Of a DNA stretch of 64,000 nucleotides, positions 25,304 to 34,061 are shown piece by piece. The DNA lies in the NCBI GenBank assembly GCA_022825135.1, contig JAJDYN010000012.1, positions 1 to 64,000 on the forward strand, given 5' to 3'. Position 1 is the stretch's first letter. Each line of letters opens with the position of its first letter. A program made the position numbers and the translations under genes. Source of the DNA: Gemmatimonadota bacterium. GTDB lineage: Bacteria > Gemmatimonadota > Gemmatimonadetes > Longimicrobiales > Gaopeijiaceae. The notes beneath the pieces are model-generated. The model saw only the letters and a program-made list of their open reading frames with translations, was not told where the DNA came from and ran no database searches.

Positions 25304-26587
25304 ATGTCGAACATCGATCCCGCGAACAACCACTGGGGGCCGACCCTCTCGCGCGGCGAATCGCGCACCCGCCTCACTTGCCGCGGGGATCGGGTCCTCT
25401 CCCGCCCCGCGTCCGGCGCGCCCTTCCTGACGTCTCTGGCTCTAGCCTTTACCGCCGCCTGCACCGCGCCGGCGAACGATGCCGCGGGCACCGGCGAGGC
25501 CGGCAGCGACCCCGCCGCCACCACCCAGCCCATCGAAGCCGACCACTTCGTCCCCTCGACCCCCGAGAACGTGGCCTGGGGCTGGTTCCCCATCGACAAG
25601 GAGCCGGTGCTCCGCATGCAGTCCGGGGAGACCGTTCGCGTGAACACGCTGACCTCCGCGGGGGCGGGCCAGGATGAACATCCGGTCGAATTCCTCACCG
25701 GGCTGGGCATCGCGCGGGAGGAGATCCACCAGGATGTGCTCGACTTCTGGGCCTCGCGCGACGGGCGGCTTCGGGACCGGCAGGGCAGCCACATCATCAC
25801 CGGCCCCATCCACGTCGAAGGTGCCGAGCCCGGCGATGTGCTGGCGATCGAGATCCTCTCCGTCGAGACGCGTGCGAACTGGGGCATCAACAGCACGGGC
25901 GCGCGCAGCGGCGTGTTCTCGACGTCGTATCCCGGCTTCCGCGAGGGCGATCCGGCGCTGGACATCCCGCCGGAGAGCGGCCGCCACGTGATTCACACGG
26001 GCATGGCGGACGGCGTGGAGGTCGCGTTCCTCGCCGACGACATCCACGTGCCGCTCGAGCCGTTCATGGGCATCCTGGCCGTGGCGCCCGATCCCGTGAT
26101 GGGCCAGCCCGGCGTGACCGCGCCCGGCGTCCAGGGGTCGACACCGCCCGGCGCGTTCGGCGGCAACCTGGACGTGAAGCACCTGAAGGCCGGCACGACC
26201 GTCTATCTGCCCGTGTTCCACCCCGGGGGCCTCTTCTACGTGGGCGACCCGCACGGCGCGCAGGGCGACGGGGAGGTGAGCGGGACGGCCATCGAGCAGT
26301 CGCTCACGGGCACCTTCCGCCTCTCCGTGCGCAAGGACCGGTCCATCGCGGCGCCGATGGCCGAGAACGACGAGCACTACATCCTGATGGGCATCGACAT
26401 CGACCTGGACCGGGCCACGCGACACGCCGTCCGGGCCGTCGTCGACTTCCTCGTAGAGGAGAAGGGGCTCACGCCGGCGAAGGCGCTCTCGCTGGCGAGC
26501 ATCGCGGTGGACTTCCGCATCAACGAGGTGGTGGACATCACGCAGGTCGTCTCGGGGTTCATCCCCAAGAGCGTTTTTCTGCGATAG
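25304..26587 (+). CDS. Acetamidase/formamidase-family protein, secreted or lipid-anchored
   Basis: The ~390-residue body matches the FmdA/AmdA family, which hydrolyses formamide or acetamide to ammonia and acid. Examples are HIITGPIHVEGAEPGDVLAIEI, GVTAPGVQGSTPPGAFGGN, LPVFHPGGLFYVGDPHGAQGDGEV split over strands, and C-terminal DFRINEVVD. Unusually, an N-terminal stretch (FLTSLALAFTAACTAPAND) looks like a lipoprotein signal, so the enzyme may be exported. The true start is uncertain because this signal lies ~45 residues in. Confidence 0.85.
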   Translation: MSNIDPANNHWGPTLSRGESRTRLTCRGDRVLSRPASGAPFLTSLALAFTAACTAPANDAAGTGEAGSDPAATTQPIEADHFVPSTPENVAWGWFPIDKEPVLRMQSGETVRVNTLTSAGAGQDEHPVEFLTGLGIAREEIHQDVLDFWASRDGRLRDRQGSHIITGPIHVEGAEPGDVLAIEILSVETRANWGINSTGARSGVFSTSYPGFREGDPALDIPPESGRHVIHTGMADGVEVAFLADDIHVPLEPFMGILAVAPDPVMGQPGVTAPGVQGSTPPGAFGGNLDVKHLKAGTTVYLPVFHPGGLFYVGDPHGAQGDGEVSGTAIEQSLTGTFRLSVRKDRSIAAPMAENDEHYILMGIDIDLDRATRHAVRAVVDFLVEEKGLTPAKALSLASIAVDFRINEVVDITQVVSGFIPKSVFLR

Positions 26588-26591
26588 GGGG

Positions 26592-27062
26592 TTACGTCGT
26601 TCTGGCCGATGCCTTCGGGGTCGAGCCGCCGTTCCATACCGCCCCGTCCTCGACGACCAGCTGCCGGTCCAAGTGCTTCAGGGCTTTTTCCACTTGGCGA
26701 ATGTGCGACCGATGTCCCGGGTTCATGAGCTTGCGGATCGCGCCCTCGCTCACACCCATGCGCGCGGCCAGTCCCACCTTCGAGAGTTCCTGCTCACGCA
26801 TCGCCGTGTAGAGCGCGAGCTTCGCCGCGACCACGAGCGGAACCGCAACCGATGCCTGTTCAGACAGCAGAGGCCCCGGGAAAGGGATGTCCTCGCGGGC
26901 ACGCACGTAGGCCCCAAGCGCGACAGCCAGAGCGTCTTCGGCCATGGCCAGCGCTTCAGACCGATCGTCGCCGCAGGTCAGGGCTTCGGGCACGTCCGGA
27001 AACGAGACAGAGAAGCCGCCGTCCTCCTCCGGGGCCAACACACATGGATACGCGTAGCGCAT
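26592..27062 (-). CDS. hicB: HicB-type antitoxin with HTH domain
   Basis: This 156-residue protein has an N-terminal HicB fold (YPCVLAPEEDGGFSVSFPDVPEALTCGD) and a C-terminal helix-turn-helix (SKVGLAARMGVSEGAIRKLMNPGH) used for autoregulation. It follows hicA with a 1-nt stop/start overlap (TGATG). The pair forms an intact type II toxin-antitoxin operon; HicB binds and blocks HicA and represses the promoter. Confidence 0.9.
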   Translation of the reverse strand: MRYAYPCVLAPEEDGGFSVSFPDVPEALTCGDDRSEALAMAEDALAVALGAYVRAREDIPFPGPLLSEQASVAVPLVVAAKLALYTAMREQELSKVGLAARMGVSEGAIRKLMNPGHRSHIRQVEKALKHLDRQLVVEDGAVWNGGSTPKASARTT

Positions 27063-27268
27063 CAGAAGTCCTCCTCGCGGATGTCCAGTTGCTTCAGCAT
27101 TGCACGAAGGGTTCCGCGCTTCAGTGCGCCGCGCTTCACGACCGTGCGACGGGGTCCGAGGTAGAGCAGCCCGTGGGTACCCTTGCCGCGGCTGGGGTCG
27201 AAGCGTACCTCCATGTCAACACGTCTGGCGTATCGTCTGGTCCGCCTCACGAACTGAGCCCCGGTCAC
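27062..27268 (-). CDS. hicA: HicA-type mRNA interferase toxin
   Basis: This 68-residue protein has the double-stranded-RNA-binding-like HicA fold. The conserved catalytic His is in GKGTHGLLYLG. The TVVKRGALKRGTLRAMLKQLDI tail is characteristic. Intact HicA cleaves mRNA and causes growth arrest. It lies upstream of and overlaps hicB. Confidence 0.88.
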   Translation of the reverse strand: MTGAQFVRRTRRYARRVDMEVRFDPSRGKGTHGLLYLGPRRTVVKRGALKRGTLRAMLKQLDIREEDF

Positions 27269-27454
27269 TGGTCAATATCGTACCCAAAGGTACGAAAGTC
27301 GAGAGCAATTCTGACCGCCACGAGCGCCTCCACTCAACCCAGCGTCTTGCCGAGGACACCTGCCAGTGGAAAGCTGATGTCGGGCGTGGGGCGATGAAAT
27401 GGCAGAATGGGATGCGCCGGACGACAAGGATGGCCACGAGCACGGAGGGGAAGT

Positions 27455-28429
27455 ATGTCTGGAGCGACTCGGGCATCTGGTGGCTGCGTGATGAGGATTG
27501 GCGGACCGATGGCGACGGCGATACTCGGGATCGCCACGGTTTCAGCTGCCCTGATCTTCTGTACCTCGCCTGACCTCGCCGCCGCCCAATCCACCCCCAG
27601 GGTTCTCCTCATCGGCATCGACGGAGTCCGGCCGGACGTGCTCGCCGAGGTTCCCACACCCAACATCGACGCGCTGGCGGCGGGCGGGTGGTACACGGCG
27701 GAAGCCCGCACGACCACGCCGTCGGTCAGCGGTCCGTCGTGGTCCTCCATGCTCACCGGTGTGTGGCCCGAGAAGCACGGGGTCACCAACAACGACTTCA
27801 CCGGCCGCGACTACGATCGCTGGCCGAGCTTCCTGACGCGCATTGAAGCTGAACGTCCCGCCCTGGCCACCTTCGCCGCGCTGGACTGGTTGCCCCTGGC
27901 GGAACTCGACGGCGGTGGCCCGGTGCTTCCGGCGTCGATCGACACGCGCGTTGTGCTCAACGGCTACGACCTCGGCTGGGCCGAAGCGGATGCCGAACTC
28001 ACCGCGCAGGCCGTGTCGCATCTGGAGGGGGCCGATCCCGACGCCATGTTCGTCTACCTCGGCAACCCCGACGAGACCAGCCACGAGCACGGCTCCATCG
28101 GCATGGAGTACCGGGACGCGATCGCGCTCGCGGACAGGCACGTGGGCATGCTGACCGACGCCGTGCGGGCCCGGTCCGGCTACGACAGCGAGGACTGGCT
28201 CGTGCTCATCAGCACCGACCATGGCAGGCGCGCGGACGGCGGGCACGGCGGGGATTCTCCCGAGGAGATGACGATCTTCATCCTGGCGAGCGGCCCCGCT
28301 ACTTCAGACTGGCCGCCACCCGGTCCCGCCTTCATCGTGGACGTGGCCGCCACCGCGCTGGACCACCTGGGTATCGCGATCGACCCCGGGTGGGAGCTGG
28401 ATGGAAGGCCGCTGGGGAGGCCGCGGTAG
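27455..28429 (+). CDS. Alkaline-phosphatase-superfamily (nucleotide pyrophosphatase/phosphodiesterase-type) protein
   Basis: This ~324-residue protein has an N-terminal signal (MATAILGIATVSAALIF..AAAQS). The core fits the type I phosphodiesterase/nucleotide pyrophosphatase fold: VLLIGIDGVRPD (first metal Asp), a nucleophile Ser/Thr in TTTPSVSGPSWSSMLTGVWP, the EKHGVTNN box, GNPDETSHEHG and a late ISTDHG. It is likely periplasmic. The start at 27455 has GGAGGGG upstream; the ATG at 27491 is an alternative. Confidence 0.85.
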   Translation: MSGATRASGGCVMRIGGPMATAILGIATVSAALIFCTSPDLAAAQSTPRVLLIGIDGVRPDVLAEVPTPNIDALAAGGWYTAEARTTTPSVSGPSWSSMLTGVWPEKHGVTNNDFTGRDYDRWPSFLTRIEAERPALATFAALDWLPLAELDGGGPVLPASIDTRVVLNGYDLGWAEADAELTAQAVSHLEGADPDAMFVYLGNPDETSHEHGSIGMEYRDAIALADRHVGMLTDAVRARSGYDSEDWLVLISTDHGRRADGGHGGDSPEEMTIFILASGPATSDWPPPGPAFIVDVAATALDHLGIAIDPGWELDGRPLGRPR

Positions 28430-28488
28430 TCGCTGTGTGCCGACCTGGCCGGAGTGTCACGGGACGGCGGACCGTGCCCCGCTGAAGA

Positions 28489-28713
28489 TCAGTCCCAGGA
28501 CGCGGCAGGCACCTCCACCAGACTGACCGACGTCTGCGGCTCTGGAATGGGATCCCCGTGTTCTCGCATCGCGTCCAGGTGGAATGCGACCGCTTCGCGG
28601 ATCAGCTTCTCGGTTTCCCCCTGAGAGTTCCCGGCCGCAACGCACCCGGGCAGGTCCGGAACGTAGGCTGAGTAGCCGTTGAGGGTTCGCTCAATGACGA
28701 TTGCGTATGTCAA
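28489..28713 (-). CDS. HicB-family antitoxin-like protein
   Basis: This 74-residue protein has the HicB fold (MTYAIVIERTLNGYSAYVPDLPGCVAAG, then EKLIREAVAFHLDAM). It lacks a DNA-binding C-terminus. A hicA remnant precedes it and overlaps its start by 23 nt, so this is the surviving half of a broken hicAB locus. Confidence 0.82.
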   Translation of the reverse strand: MTYAIVIERTLNGYSAYVPDLPGCVAAGNSQGETEKLIREAVAFHLDAMREHGDPIPEPQTSVSLVEVPAASWD

Positions 28714-28786
28714 GGTGCTTCTCCTTGTCGAGTCCGGCCTGTCGAAGAATACTCTTCCAGGTTCCAGGGGCCAAGTCCTTGCTCAT
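28691..28786 (-). pseudogene. hicA remnant (C-terminal tail only)
   Basis: The frame ends DLAPGTWKSILRQAGLDKEK, the typical C-terminal signature of HicA toxins (xDLxxGTLRSILRQAGL). Upstream in this frame the catalytic His region (GSHxxF) and N-terminal strands cannot be found. The ~25 recognisable residues therefore mark a truncated toxin in the correct position and order upstream of hicB. Confidence 0.65.
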
Positions 28787-29053
28787 TCTGCCTGCAGGAC
28801 GGCGAGCGTAGCGTGCTCTCCCAGGGCGGACGCACGCGCTGGTCGCGAGCGCCGCCAGATGCACAGCTGAGCGGCCATGGTATCTCACCCGAAGCCAAAC
28901 GCTTAACCCATGGGATGACGATGCATCGCGCACGCGGTGACGATGCATCTCGTGCACAAAGTCGCAGGTCGTGAAGACCGGCTGCCCGGGGACCGGAAAC
29001 CTTCGGCCTGGCGGAACGTAAGCGAACGCGGGCACGCGAGACCGGCAACCAAT

Positions 29054-31099
29054 ATGAGGAGGATAGTCGTCGTGACTATATGGTTTATAGTCGGACCACC
29101 AATTGCATCGCAGTTGAGGCATCTGGCGTCCGGAAGCCTGGCCCTGGCCGGGGTCCTCGCCCCGATCCTCGCGGTCCCCTCCGCCGGCCTCGCCGCCCAG
29201 CAAGTCCGCGTCAACCTTCGCCCCACCGTCACATGGACCGAGTGGGACGAGACCCTCGGCCTGGGCGACGCGCGGTCGCTGGGAATCTCCGCTGGACTGG
29301 GATTCGGGGAGTACGTGGACCTGGCGGGCTACTTCAGGAAGAGCGACGACCGCTCGACCCACCTCTCCGGTCTGCCGTTCGCCGCCGGCGTTGGCACGCC
29401 GCTGGCCGATCAGCATCTGCAAATCGCCTCATACGGCGCGGAACTGGCCATCGGGCTGGCAAGGGGCTCCTTCGTTCCGGTGGTCGTGGGCGGGGCGGGC
29501 ATCCTCAGGCTCCGGCCGGAGTTCGGAGACGAGATCCAGCGCGTACAGTTGAAGTACGGGGTAGGGTTCCGCACCCGGGTGTTGGGCGCGTTCGACGGGG
29601 AAGTGGTCGTGGAGCGCAGCCGGTACTATCTGGATCCACTGGACCTGGCCGTGCCCGTGTCGGTGGGAGATCCGGCGCTCCCCGAGGACCCCGGCGCGGG
29701 CACCCTGCGCCGAAATCTGTCGCTGCGCGTGGGCCTCGGTATGGAGCTGGGCGGACGGGACGACTACGGGCGCTGGCAGCGGGACGACGATCCTCGATAT
29801 CGGCGTTCGCCCTCAAGTGCAGCATTGACGCTCGAGCCCTTCGGCGGCGGGCAGGCCTTCGACGAAAGCTTCGGCATCGACGATCAGGGTATCGCGGGCT
29901 TCCGAGCGGGATTCGATGTGGGCCGCTCCCTCGGGCTGCGGGGGTTCTACTGGCGCGGCGTCGAGGACGGGTACAGCTCCTGGGAGGAGGACGCCATCAG
30001 GGGGTATGGGGGGGAGGCGCTCTTCAACCTGGGCGGCTTCGGGCCGTTCTCGCCCCACCTGCTCGCCGGCGCCGGCAGGATGGAGTTCGGTCCGGACCTT
30101 GTCCGGGGCCGGGAGGCCATCCCCGCCGATCGCACGGCGCTGATCCTGGGTGGAGGCATCGAGCTCGGACTGGGCCGCCATCTGCGCCTTACCGCCGCCG
30201 CCCGCGACCACATCATGTCGGGACCGGACCTCGATGCCGCTGCCGTGGACTTCGAAGATGTCCGGGATCCGCGGCACCTCGTCCACAACTGGCAGATGTC
30301 CGCCGGCCTGAAGATCCTCCTGGGAAGCGACCGCGGGCGCCGCCGTCCCGACTTCAGCCGGGGCGACCTCGCGGAGATGGAGGACCGCCTCGCCGACCGG
30401 GTGGACGCGCGCCTGGATGAAATGGAGAGGAGGCTGGAGGAGACCGCTCGCGAGGAAGCCGCCACTCCGGTCGAGGCCCGGCCGCAGGAGGTGCCTGTGG
30501 CGCCGGTCGAGCCCGGGTTCGCGCCCGCGCCAGCCGAACCCCGCCCCGCGCCGGCACCGGTCGAAGTGGAACCCGTCCCCACGTTTACCGGCCCCGAGCC
30601 TGCCGCCATCGAGCCCGACTTCGATCTCCCGGAACAGGTCTACGATGGCAGCCGCCTCGATCCCGCCCTCGGCTTCCCGGCCCACGAACTGCGCCCCTAC
30701 ACGGGCGTCCTGGGCGGACCTCACACTCAGTGGATCTTCGGCGTTGCCGCGGACTGGGGTCCGAGCGATCGCCTCACGGCGTTCAATTTTGTCCAGGAAG
30801 CGTCCCTCTCGCTGGGACAGGGGAAACCCAGCTGGCTGGTGGCCGCCAACCTGCAGTACCGGCCGCCCTGGCTCTACCAGCGCGACAGTTGGTGGATCAG
30901 CCCCGTCACCTCGTTCGGTCTCGGGGTGCTGAACCAGGACGGCTCGGAGCTCGTGCTGAACGCCTCCTGGGGCGTGAACGTCCAGCTCTCACACGTGCGC
31001 GGCGTCTCGGGCGAGCCCCTCAACCTCTACATCGCCCATCAGGGCATCGATCTGTTCAGAAAGGAACGCCTGATCCTGGGGATGAGCGTGGAGAGATAG
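29054..31099 (+). CDS. Outer-membrane beta-barrel protein with Pro/Glu-rich linker and second barrel-like region
   Basis: This ~681-residue protein has an N-terminal signal (LASGSLALAGVLAPILA..AGLAAQQ) and a long region of amphipathic strands (~residues 50-440). An EMEDRLADRVDARLDEMERRLEE-type coiled coil follows, then a strongly Pro/Glu/Ala-rich linker (~500-545). A C-terminal ~180-residue strand-rich domain is last. The Pro-rich linker recalls OmpA-type proteins, but no OmpA peptidoglycan-binding motif was seen in the C-terminal part. It is probably an outer-membrane structural protein. The start is chosen at the signal peptide (MRRIVVV). Confidence 0.75.
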   Translation: MRRIVVVTIWFIVGPPIASQLRHLASGSLALAGVLAPILAVPSAGLAAQQVRVNLRPTVTWTEWDETLGLGDARSLGISAGLGFGEYVDLAGYFRKSDDRSTHLSGLPFAAGVGTPLADQHLQIASYGAELAIGLARGSFVPVVVGGAGILRLRPEFGDEIQRVQLKYGVGFRTRVLGAFDGEVVVERSRYYLDPLDLAVPVSVGDPALPEDPGAGTLRRNLSLRVGLGMELGGRDDYGRWQRDDDPRYRRSPSSAALTLEPFGGGQAFDESFGIDDQGIAGFRAGFDVGRSLGLRGFYWRGVEDGYSSWEEDAIRGYGGEALFNLGGFGPFSPHLLAGAGRMEFGPDLVRGREAIPADRTALILGGGIELGLGRHLRLTAAARDHIMSGPDLDAAAVDFEDVRDPRHLVHNWQMSAGLKILLGSDRGRRRPDFSRGDLAEMEDRLADRVDARLDEMERRLEETAREEAATPVEARPQEVPVAPVEPGFAPAPAEPRPAPAPVEVEPVPTFTGPEPAAIEPDFDLPEQVYDGSRLDPALGFPAHELRPYTGVLGGPHTQWIFGVAADWGPSDRLTAFNFVQEASLSLGQGKPSWLVAANLQYRPPWLYQRDSWWISPVTSFGLGVLNQDGSELVLNASWGVNVQLSHVRGVSGEPLNLYIAHQGIDLFRKERLILGMSVER

Positions 31100-31170
31100 C
31101 GTCAGCCGCCGGTCCCATCCGGTCACGCGTCGGGGCTGGCGTTGGATCCTCGCCGCTCGCGGTCTCTCGG

Positions 31171-31698
31171 CTACTGGTTCCGGTTCCCGAGTGCCTCGAC
31201 ATCCAGGGTTTCCATCTCCCCGTAGACGCCCTCGAGGCGGGCGAGAAGTCCGGCGTCAAGGCCCTGGGGATAGCGGGCCAGGAGGTTGAGGCGTTCGCGG
31301 GTGGCCGAGTCGGCGGCGCCGGCCTCTGTGACCAGGGAAAGCGGGTCGGGTGGCTTGGGGGGTCCCCAGGAGAAGACGAACGTCCAGAAGCTGTAATCGA
31401 AGCCGCCCGCGTTCTCGAATTCAGCGGTGTGGATGCCGGCCAAGGGGATCCGCGCCAGCCTCCCGGCCATTGCGTATTGCGGCGTCCGGTCCACCAGGAC
31501 TATCAGCGCGTCGTCGTCCAGAGCCAGGATCTCTGCCCGGAGGGTTTCGCTTCCCAGGTCGAGCACCGCCGCGATGCCCGCCGGTCGGGTAGCGGGCGCA
31601 AACTCGTTGACGTCGGGCCCATAGTAGGGGATGCAGGCCGACATCAGCGCGGACATGAGGCCGACGAAGGCGAGTTGGCTGGTTGGACGCAGCATCGT
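31171..31698 (-). CDS. Hypothetical lipoprotein
   Basis: This ~175-residue protein has a lipobox FVGLMSALMSAC near residue 22 and no recognised domain. Strand-rich LRAEILALDDDALIVLVDRTPQYAMAGRLARIPL could form a small beta domain (an SH3-like barrel is possible). The start is placed at MLRPTSQ, which has GGGAG at the better distance. Its upstream in-frame ATG overlaps the stop of the preceding lipoprotein gene, so the two are likely co-translated. Confidence 0.6.
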   Translation of the reverse strand, partial: TMLRPTSQLAFVGLMSALMSACIPYYGPDVNEFAPATRPAGIAAVLDLGSETLRAEILALDDDALIVLVDRTPQYAMAGRLARIPLAGIHTAEFENAGGFDYSFWTFVFSWGPPKPPDPLSLVTEAGAADSATRERLNLLARYPQGLDAGLLARLEGVYGEMETLDVEALGNRNQ

Positions 31699-31712
31699 CA
31701 TCTCCCGGGTTG

Positions 31713-32102
31713 TCATCTCGAAGACAGGGCTGCGGCAATCCCCACCGCAATGGAAACCAGGGTGGGCACAAAGCTGTATGCGAACGTTCGATCCGGATCG
31801 ATTTCGGTATCGAAGCTCTCGATGGCGATTACGCTGTCGCGCGCCACCCCGGAGACGGCGCCGACCGGGCTGAGGCGAATGTCATAGCGATCTCCCTCGC
31901 CGGTCACCTGCTCCTGTTCGATCGTGACGCCATCCGGGAACAGGACCGTGGACCCATCTGCCAGGTGGGCCTTCACGGATGACCGGATCACACGCGGGGC
32001 ATCGTCCAGTTCGAGCGCCTCATGCCTGAGGGCCGTGACGCTCATGCACGAGACACCGGCTCCCATCAGCAGCACGACGCTGACGGCGGCGACGCTTCTC
32101 AT
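31713..32102 (-). CDS. Hypothetical lipoprotein, paired with the following lipoprotein
   Basis: This ~129-residue protein has a lipobox VVLLMGAGVSC. A central strand-rich region resembles the next gene (VKAHLADGSTVLFPDGVTI), and a C-terminal hydrophobic helix follows (FAYSFVPTLVSIAVGIAAAL). The RBS GGAGGGA and ATG at 32102 are good. Upstream codons in frame lack a signal. Confidence 0.62.
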   Translation of the reverse strand: MRSVAAVSVVLLMGAGVSCMSVTALRHEALELDDAPRVIRSSVKAHLADGSTVLFPDGVTIEQEQVTGEGDRYDIRLSPVGAVSGVARDSVIAIESFDTEIDPDRTFAYSFVPTLVSIAVGIAAALSSR

Positions 32103-32323
32103 CGACGTTCCCTCCTTCTCAAGGCAACGGACGCGAGGGTCGACCTTTCGATCAACGCGAGACCGACCTCGCAAGGTACGTTAGCTACTGACTCCGGGAC
32201 CGCCCACCGGGTTGCCCCGCTTCCGGCCCTCGTTGCCCCTGGATCAAGCGTTTGGACCCCCGTTAACTACCATGGCGAGGCGACCGGTCGACGCAGGTTG
32301 CGCCAGGCAGGTCACTTAACCCG

Positions 32324-33346
32324 TCAGGAATCCTCCCGCGAGCCGTCGAGCCATTCCGCCCAGGCTTCGGGGTCGGCGCCGAAATCCTCGCCGCTCACGG
32401 CCTTCAGGAGGTCGATCGCGGGTTGGCGCGTGATCTCGTGTCGGGCGCCGACGTGGGCGAGCAGCAGGTCCGGCGCTTCCCGGATCAGCTGTTTCGCCAG
32501 CGCCAGCTCGATCCCGGTGGCAGTCAATGCCCTCACGACCTCCTGGAACGCGAACGGATTGGTGCCGTCGAGCACCGCCGCAATCGATTCCCGCGCCGCG
32601 TCCCAACGGACGGTGCGGCCGCTCTCCATCTGCACAAGACTCCGGAGAACGGAGGTCGCTGCTCCCGAGACCTGTCCGTGGGGATCGACGGTTGCCGCGA
32701 CCAGGTCGTGCCAGGCGGTTTCGTCCTCGCCGAAGTTGAGGAGGACGGTCGCCGCGATCGCACGCGACCTCCAGGAGGCGTCATTGGCGAGTATCTTGCG
32801 GGCGAGGAGCCGATCCTGCTCGCCATCCAGGGCCGCGATCAGCTCCCAGACGGGCTCGATGGCCGCCAGGTCGGCGTCGAAGAGCTCCGCAAACTTCCGC
32901 GCGGTCTCGGGATCCTGTCGGAGATCAAACAGCTCGCGTGCCATGCCCAGAGCCCTAAGGTCCTCGTCGGCTACGGACCTCAGCGCCTGCCAGGCCTGCG
33001 GCAGCGCGATGGTCTCCCTTCCTGCGGTGCGGTACCGGACGCGGGCCCTGTCTTCGATGCCGATGATGACCGTGTATCGTTCGGACCCGGATGTAGTCGA
33101 CGCCAGATAGCCGAAGACGCCGGCGTCGGCGAAGCCCAACTCACCCTTCATGGTGGCCGCGCATGCGTGCAGCGGTTGGTCCGGCGCGGTCTGCTGGATC
33201 GCCTCGAGCAGCGCCGACGCCTTCCAACGCTTGAGCCCGATGAATTCGATGGGTCCCTCCGGCCCCTGGAGGACCTGCCCGACGCCGGATGACGCCGTGA
33301 GGGCAACAAGCATCACCACGGTGGGGATGGATCGCAGGATCGACAC
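32324..33346 (-). CDS. Secreted helical-repeat (HEAT-like) protein
   Basis: This 340-residue protein starts at GTG with an ideal AAGGAGGTG at correct spacing. An N-terminal signal (VVMLVALTASSGVGQ) is followed by a small mixed domain (FIGLKRWKASALLEAIQQ, YTVIIGIEDRARVRY). The C-terminal ~200 residues are Ala/Leu-rich helical pairs (LARKILANDASWRSRAIAAT, VVRALTATGIELALAKQL) resembling HEAT-type repeats. It is probably periplasmic and a protein-interaction module. A long upstream in-frame extension lacks coding character and is not used. Confidence 0.68.
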   Translation of the reverse strand: MSILRSIPTVVMLVALTASSGVGQVLQGPEGPIEFIGLKRWKASALLEAIQQTAPDQPLHACAATMKGELGFADAGVFGYLASTTSGSERYTVIIGIEDRARVRYRTAGRETIALPQAWQALRSVADEDLRALGMARELFDLRQDPETARKFAELFDADLAAIEPVWELIAALDGEQDRLLARKILANDASWRSRAIAATVLLNFGEDETAWHDLVAATVDPHGQVSGAATSVLRSLVQMESGRTVRWDAARESIAAVLDGTNPFAFQEVVRALTATGIELALAKQLIREAPDLLLAHVGARHEITRQPAIDLLKAVSGEDFGADPEAWAEWLDGSREDS

Positions 33347-33502
33347 GGTTGCACCTCCTTGGTGAAGTGCTGGTGAGTAGCCGCCCAAACCCTGCGTCCC
33401 GGTACGGTCGCCGCCCGCTCGATGCCGAACGCCTCCACCGAGCCCTGCGATGCCGCTTCCGCTCCTACCACGCACCTGGTGGCTGGAGTTCCGGGTCCGC
33501 GG

Positions 33503-33730
33503 GCCGAAGGTGAGCCGAGGATGCGGAGCACCGCAGCCTCCACCTTGGGTTCGAACGCGGGTTGCCCTGCCGCGGGCCTGAAGGCGACCGGGGGTGGGAT
33601 TCGCAACCGAGGGGCCGCGCAGCGGCGCCGAAGGTGAGGCGAGGGCGAAGCCCGCAGCCCTCCACCCTGGGTTCGAATAAACACCTCCTCCGGCGCGAGC
33701 GCCGCTCGCGAGCGGAGGGGGTGGGATTCG
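33503..33730. repeat. Imperfect ~125-bp tandem duplication ending in the tRNA-Ser 3' end
   Basis: A 51-53-base block starting GCCGAAGGTGAG occurs at 33503-33555 and again at 33627-33677. Each copy has a GCGGAGCACCGC or GGGCGAAGCCC hairpin and ends TGGGTTCGAA. At the same ~125-base offset, 33590-33603 repeats exactly the 14 bases of the tRNA-Ser 3' end at 33717-33730 (GGGGGTGGGATTCG in + orientation). The layout is a tandem duplication of the tRNA 3' end and its flank, as left by att-site recombination or slippage. A fainter third unit may lie just before 33503. The remainder of 33,347-33,712 shows no gene. Confidence 0.6.
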
Positions 33731-33796
33731 AACCCACGGGGGTAAAGACCCGCCGGTTTTCAAGACCGGTGCAATTAGCCGCTCTGCCACCCCTCC
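33713..33796 (-). tRNA. tRNA-Ser (anticodon UGA)
   Basis: Read on the minus strand from GGAGGGG at 33796, a cloverleaf is visible: 7-bp acceptor (GGAGGGG/CCCCTCC, discriminator G), D-arm with GGCTAATTG, anticodon stem CCGGT/ACCGG with loop CTTGAAA (anticodon TGA), a long variable arm (typical class II), and T-arm GTGGG-TTCGAAT-CCCAC. CCA is not encoded. It decodes UCA codons. Confidence 0.95.
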
Positions 33797-34061
33797 ATCT
33801 CCGCAAGATAGAAACCCCCGCGACCCGCTTCAACGCCGGATGATGCCCGCGTGTCCTTGCCAAGTGAAAACGTGGGCGAGGCGGGGCGTGTGCGCGGGCG
33901 GAGTGACGTGGGGTGCCAGTTGGAACCGGTGCCGACGGAGTGGGAGACGCGCACGCCTCGCCGCCTTGCCGCGCCCCCACCCGAAGCTTCGATTCAAAGT
34001 GCCGACCGTACATCCCGAACATATGCGGAACATCTCCGAAACCCGGCGGGAGGGCCGACTC

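Noticed and set aside
33360-33712. CRISPR-like array near the tRNA
   Set aside because: Only two imperfect units of ~50 bases at one ~125-base offset; no regular spacers, leader or cas genes.
33840-34061. N-terminal extension of the Vgb-like protein upstream of 34062
   Set aside because: The extension is basic, low-complexity and lacks a signal; a good RBS and signal peptide mark 34062.
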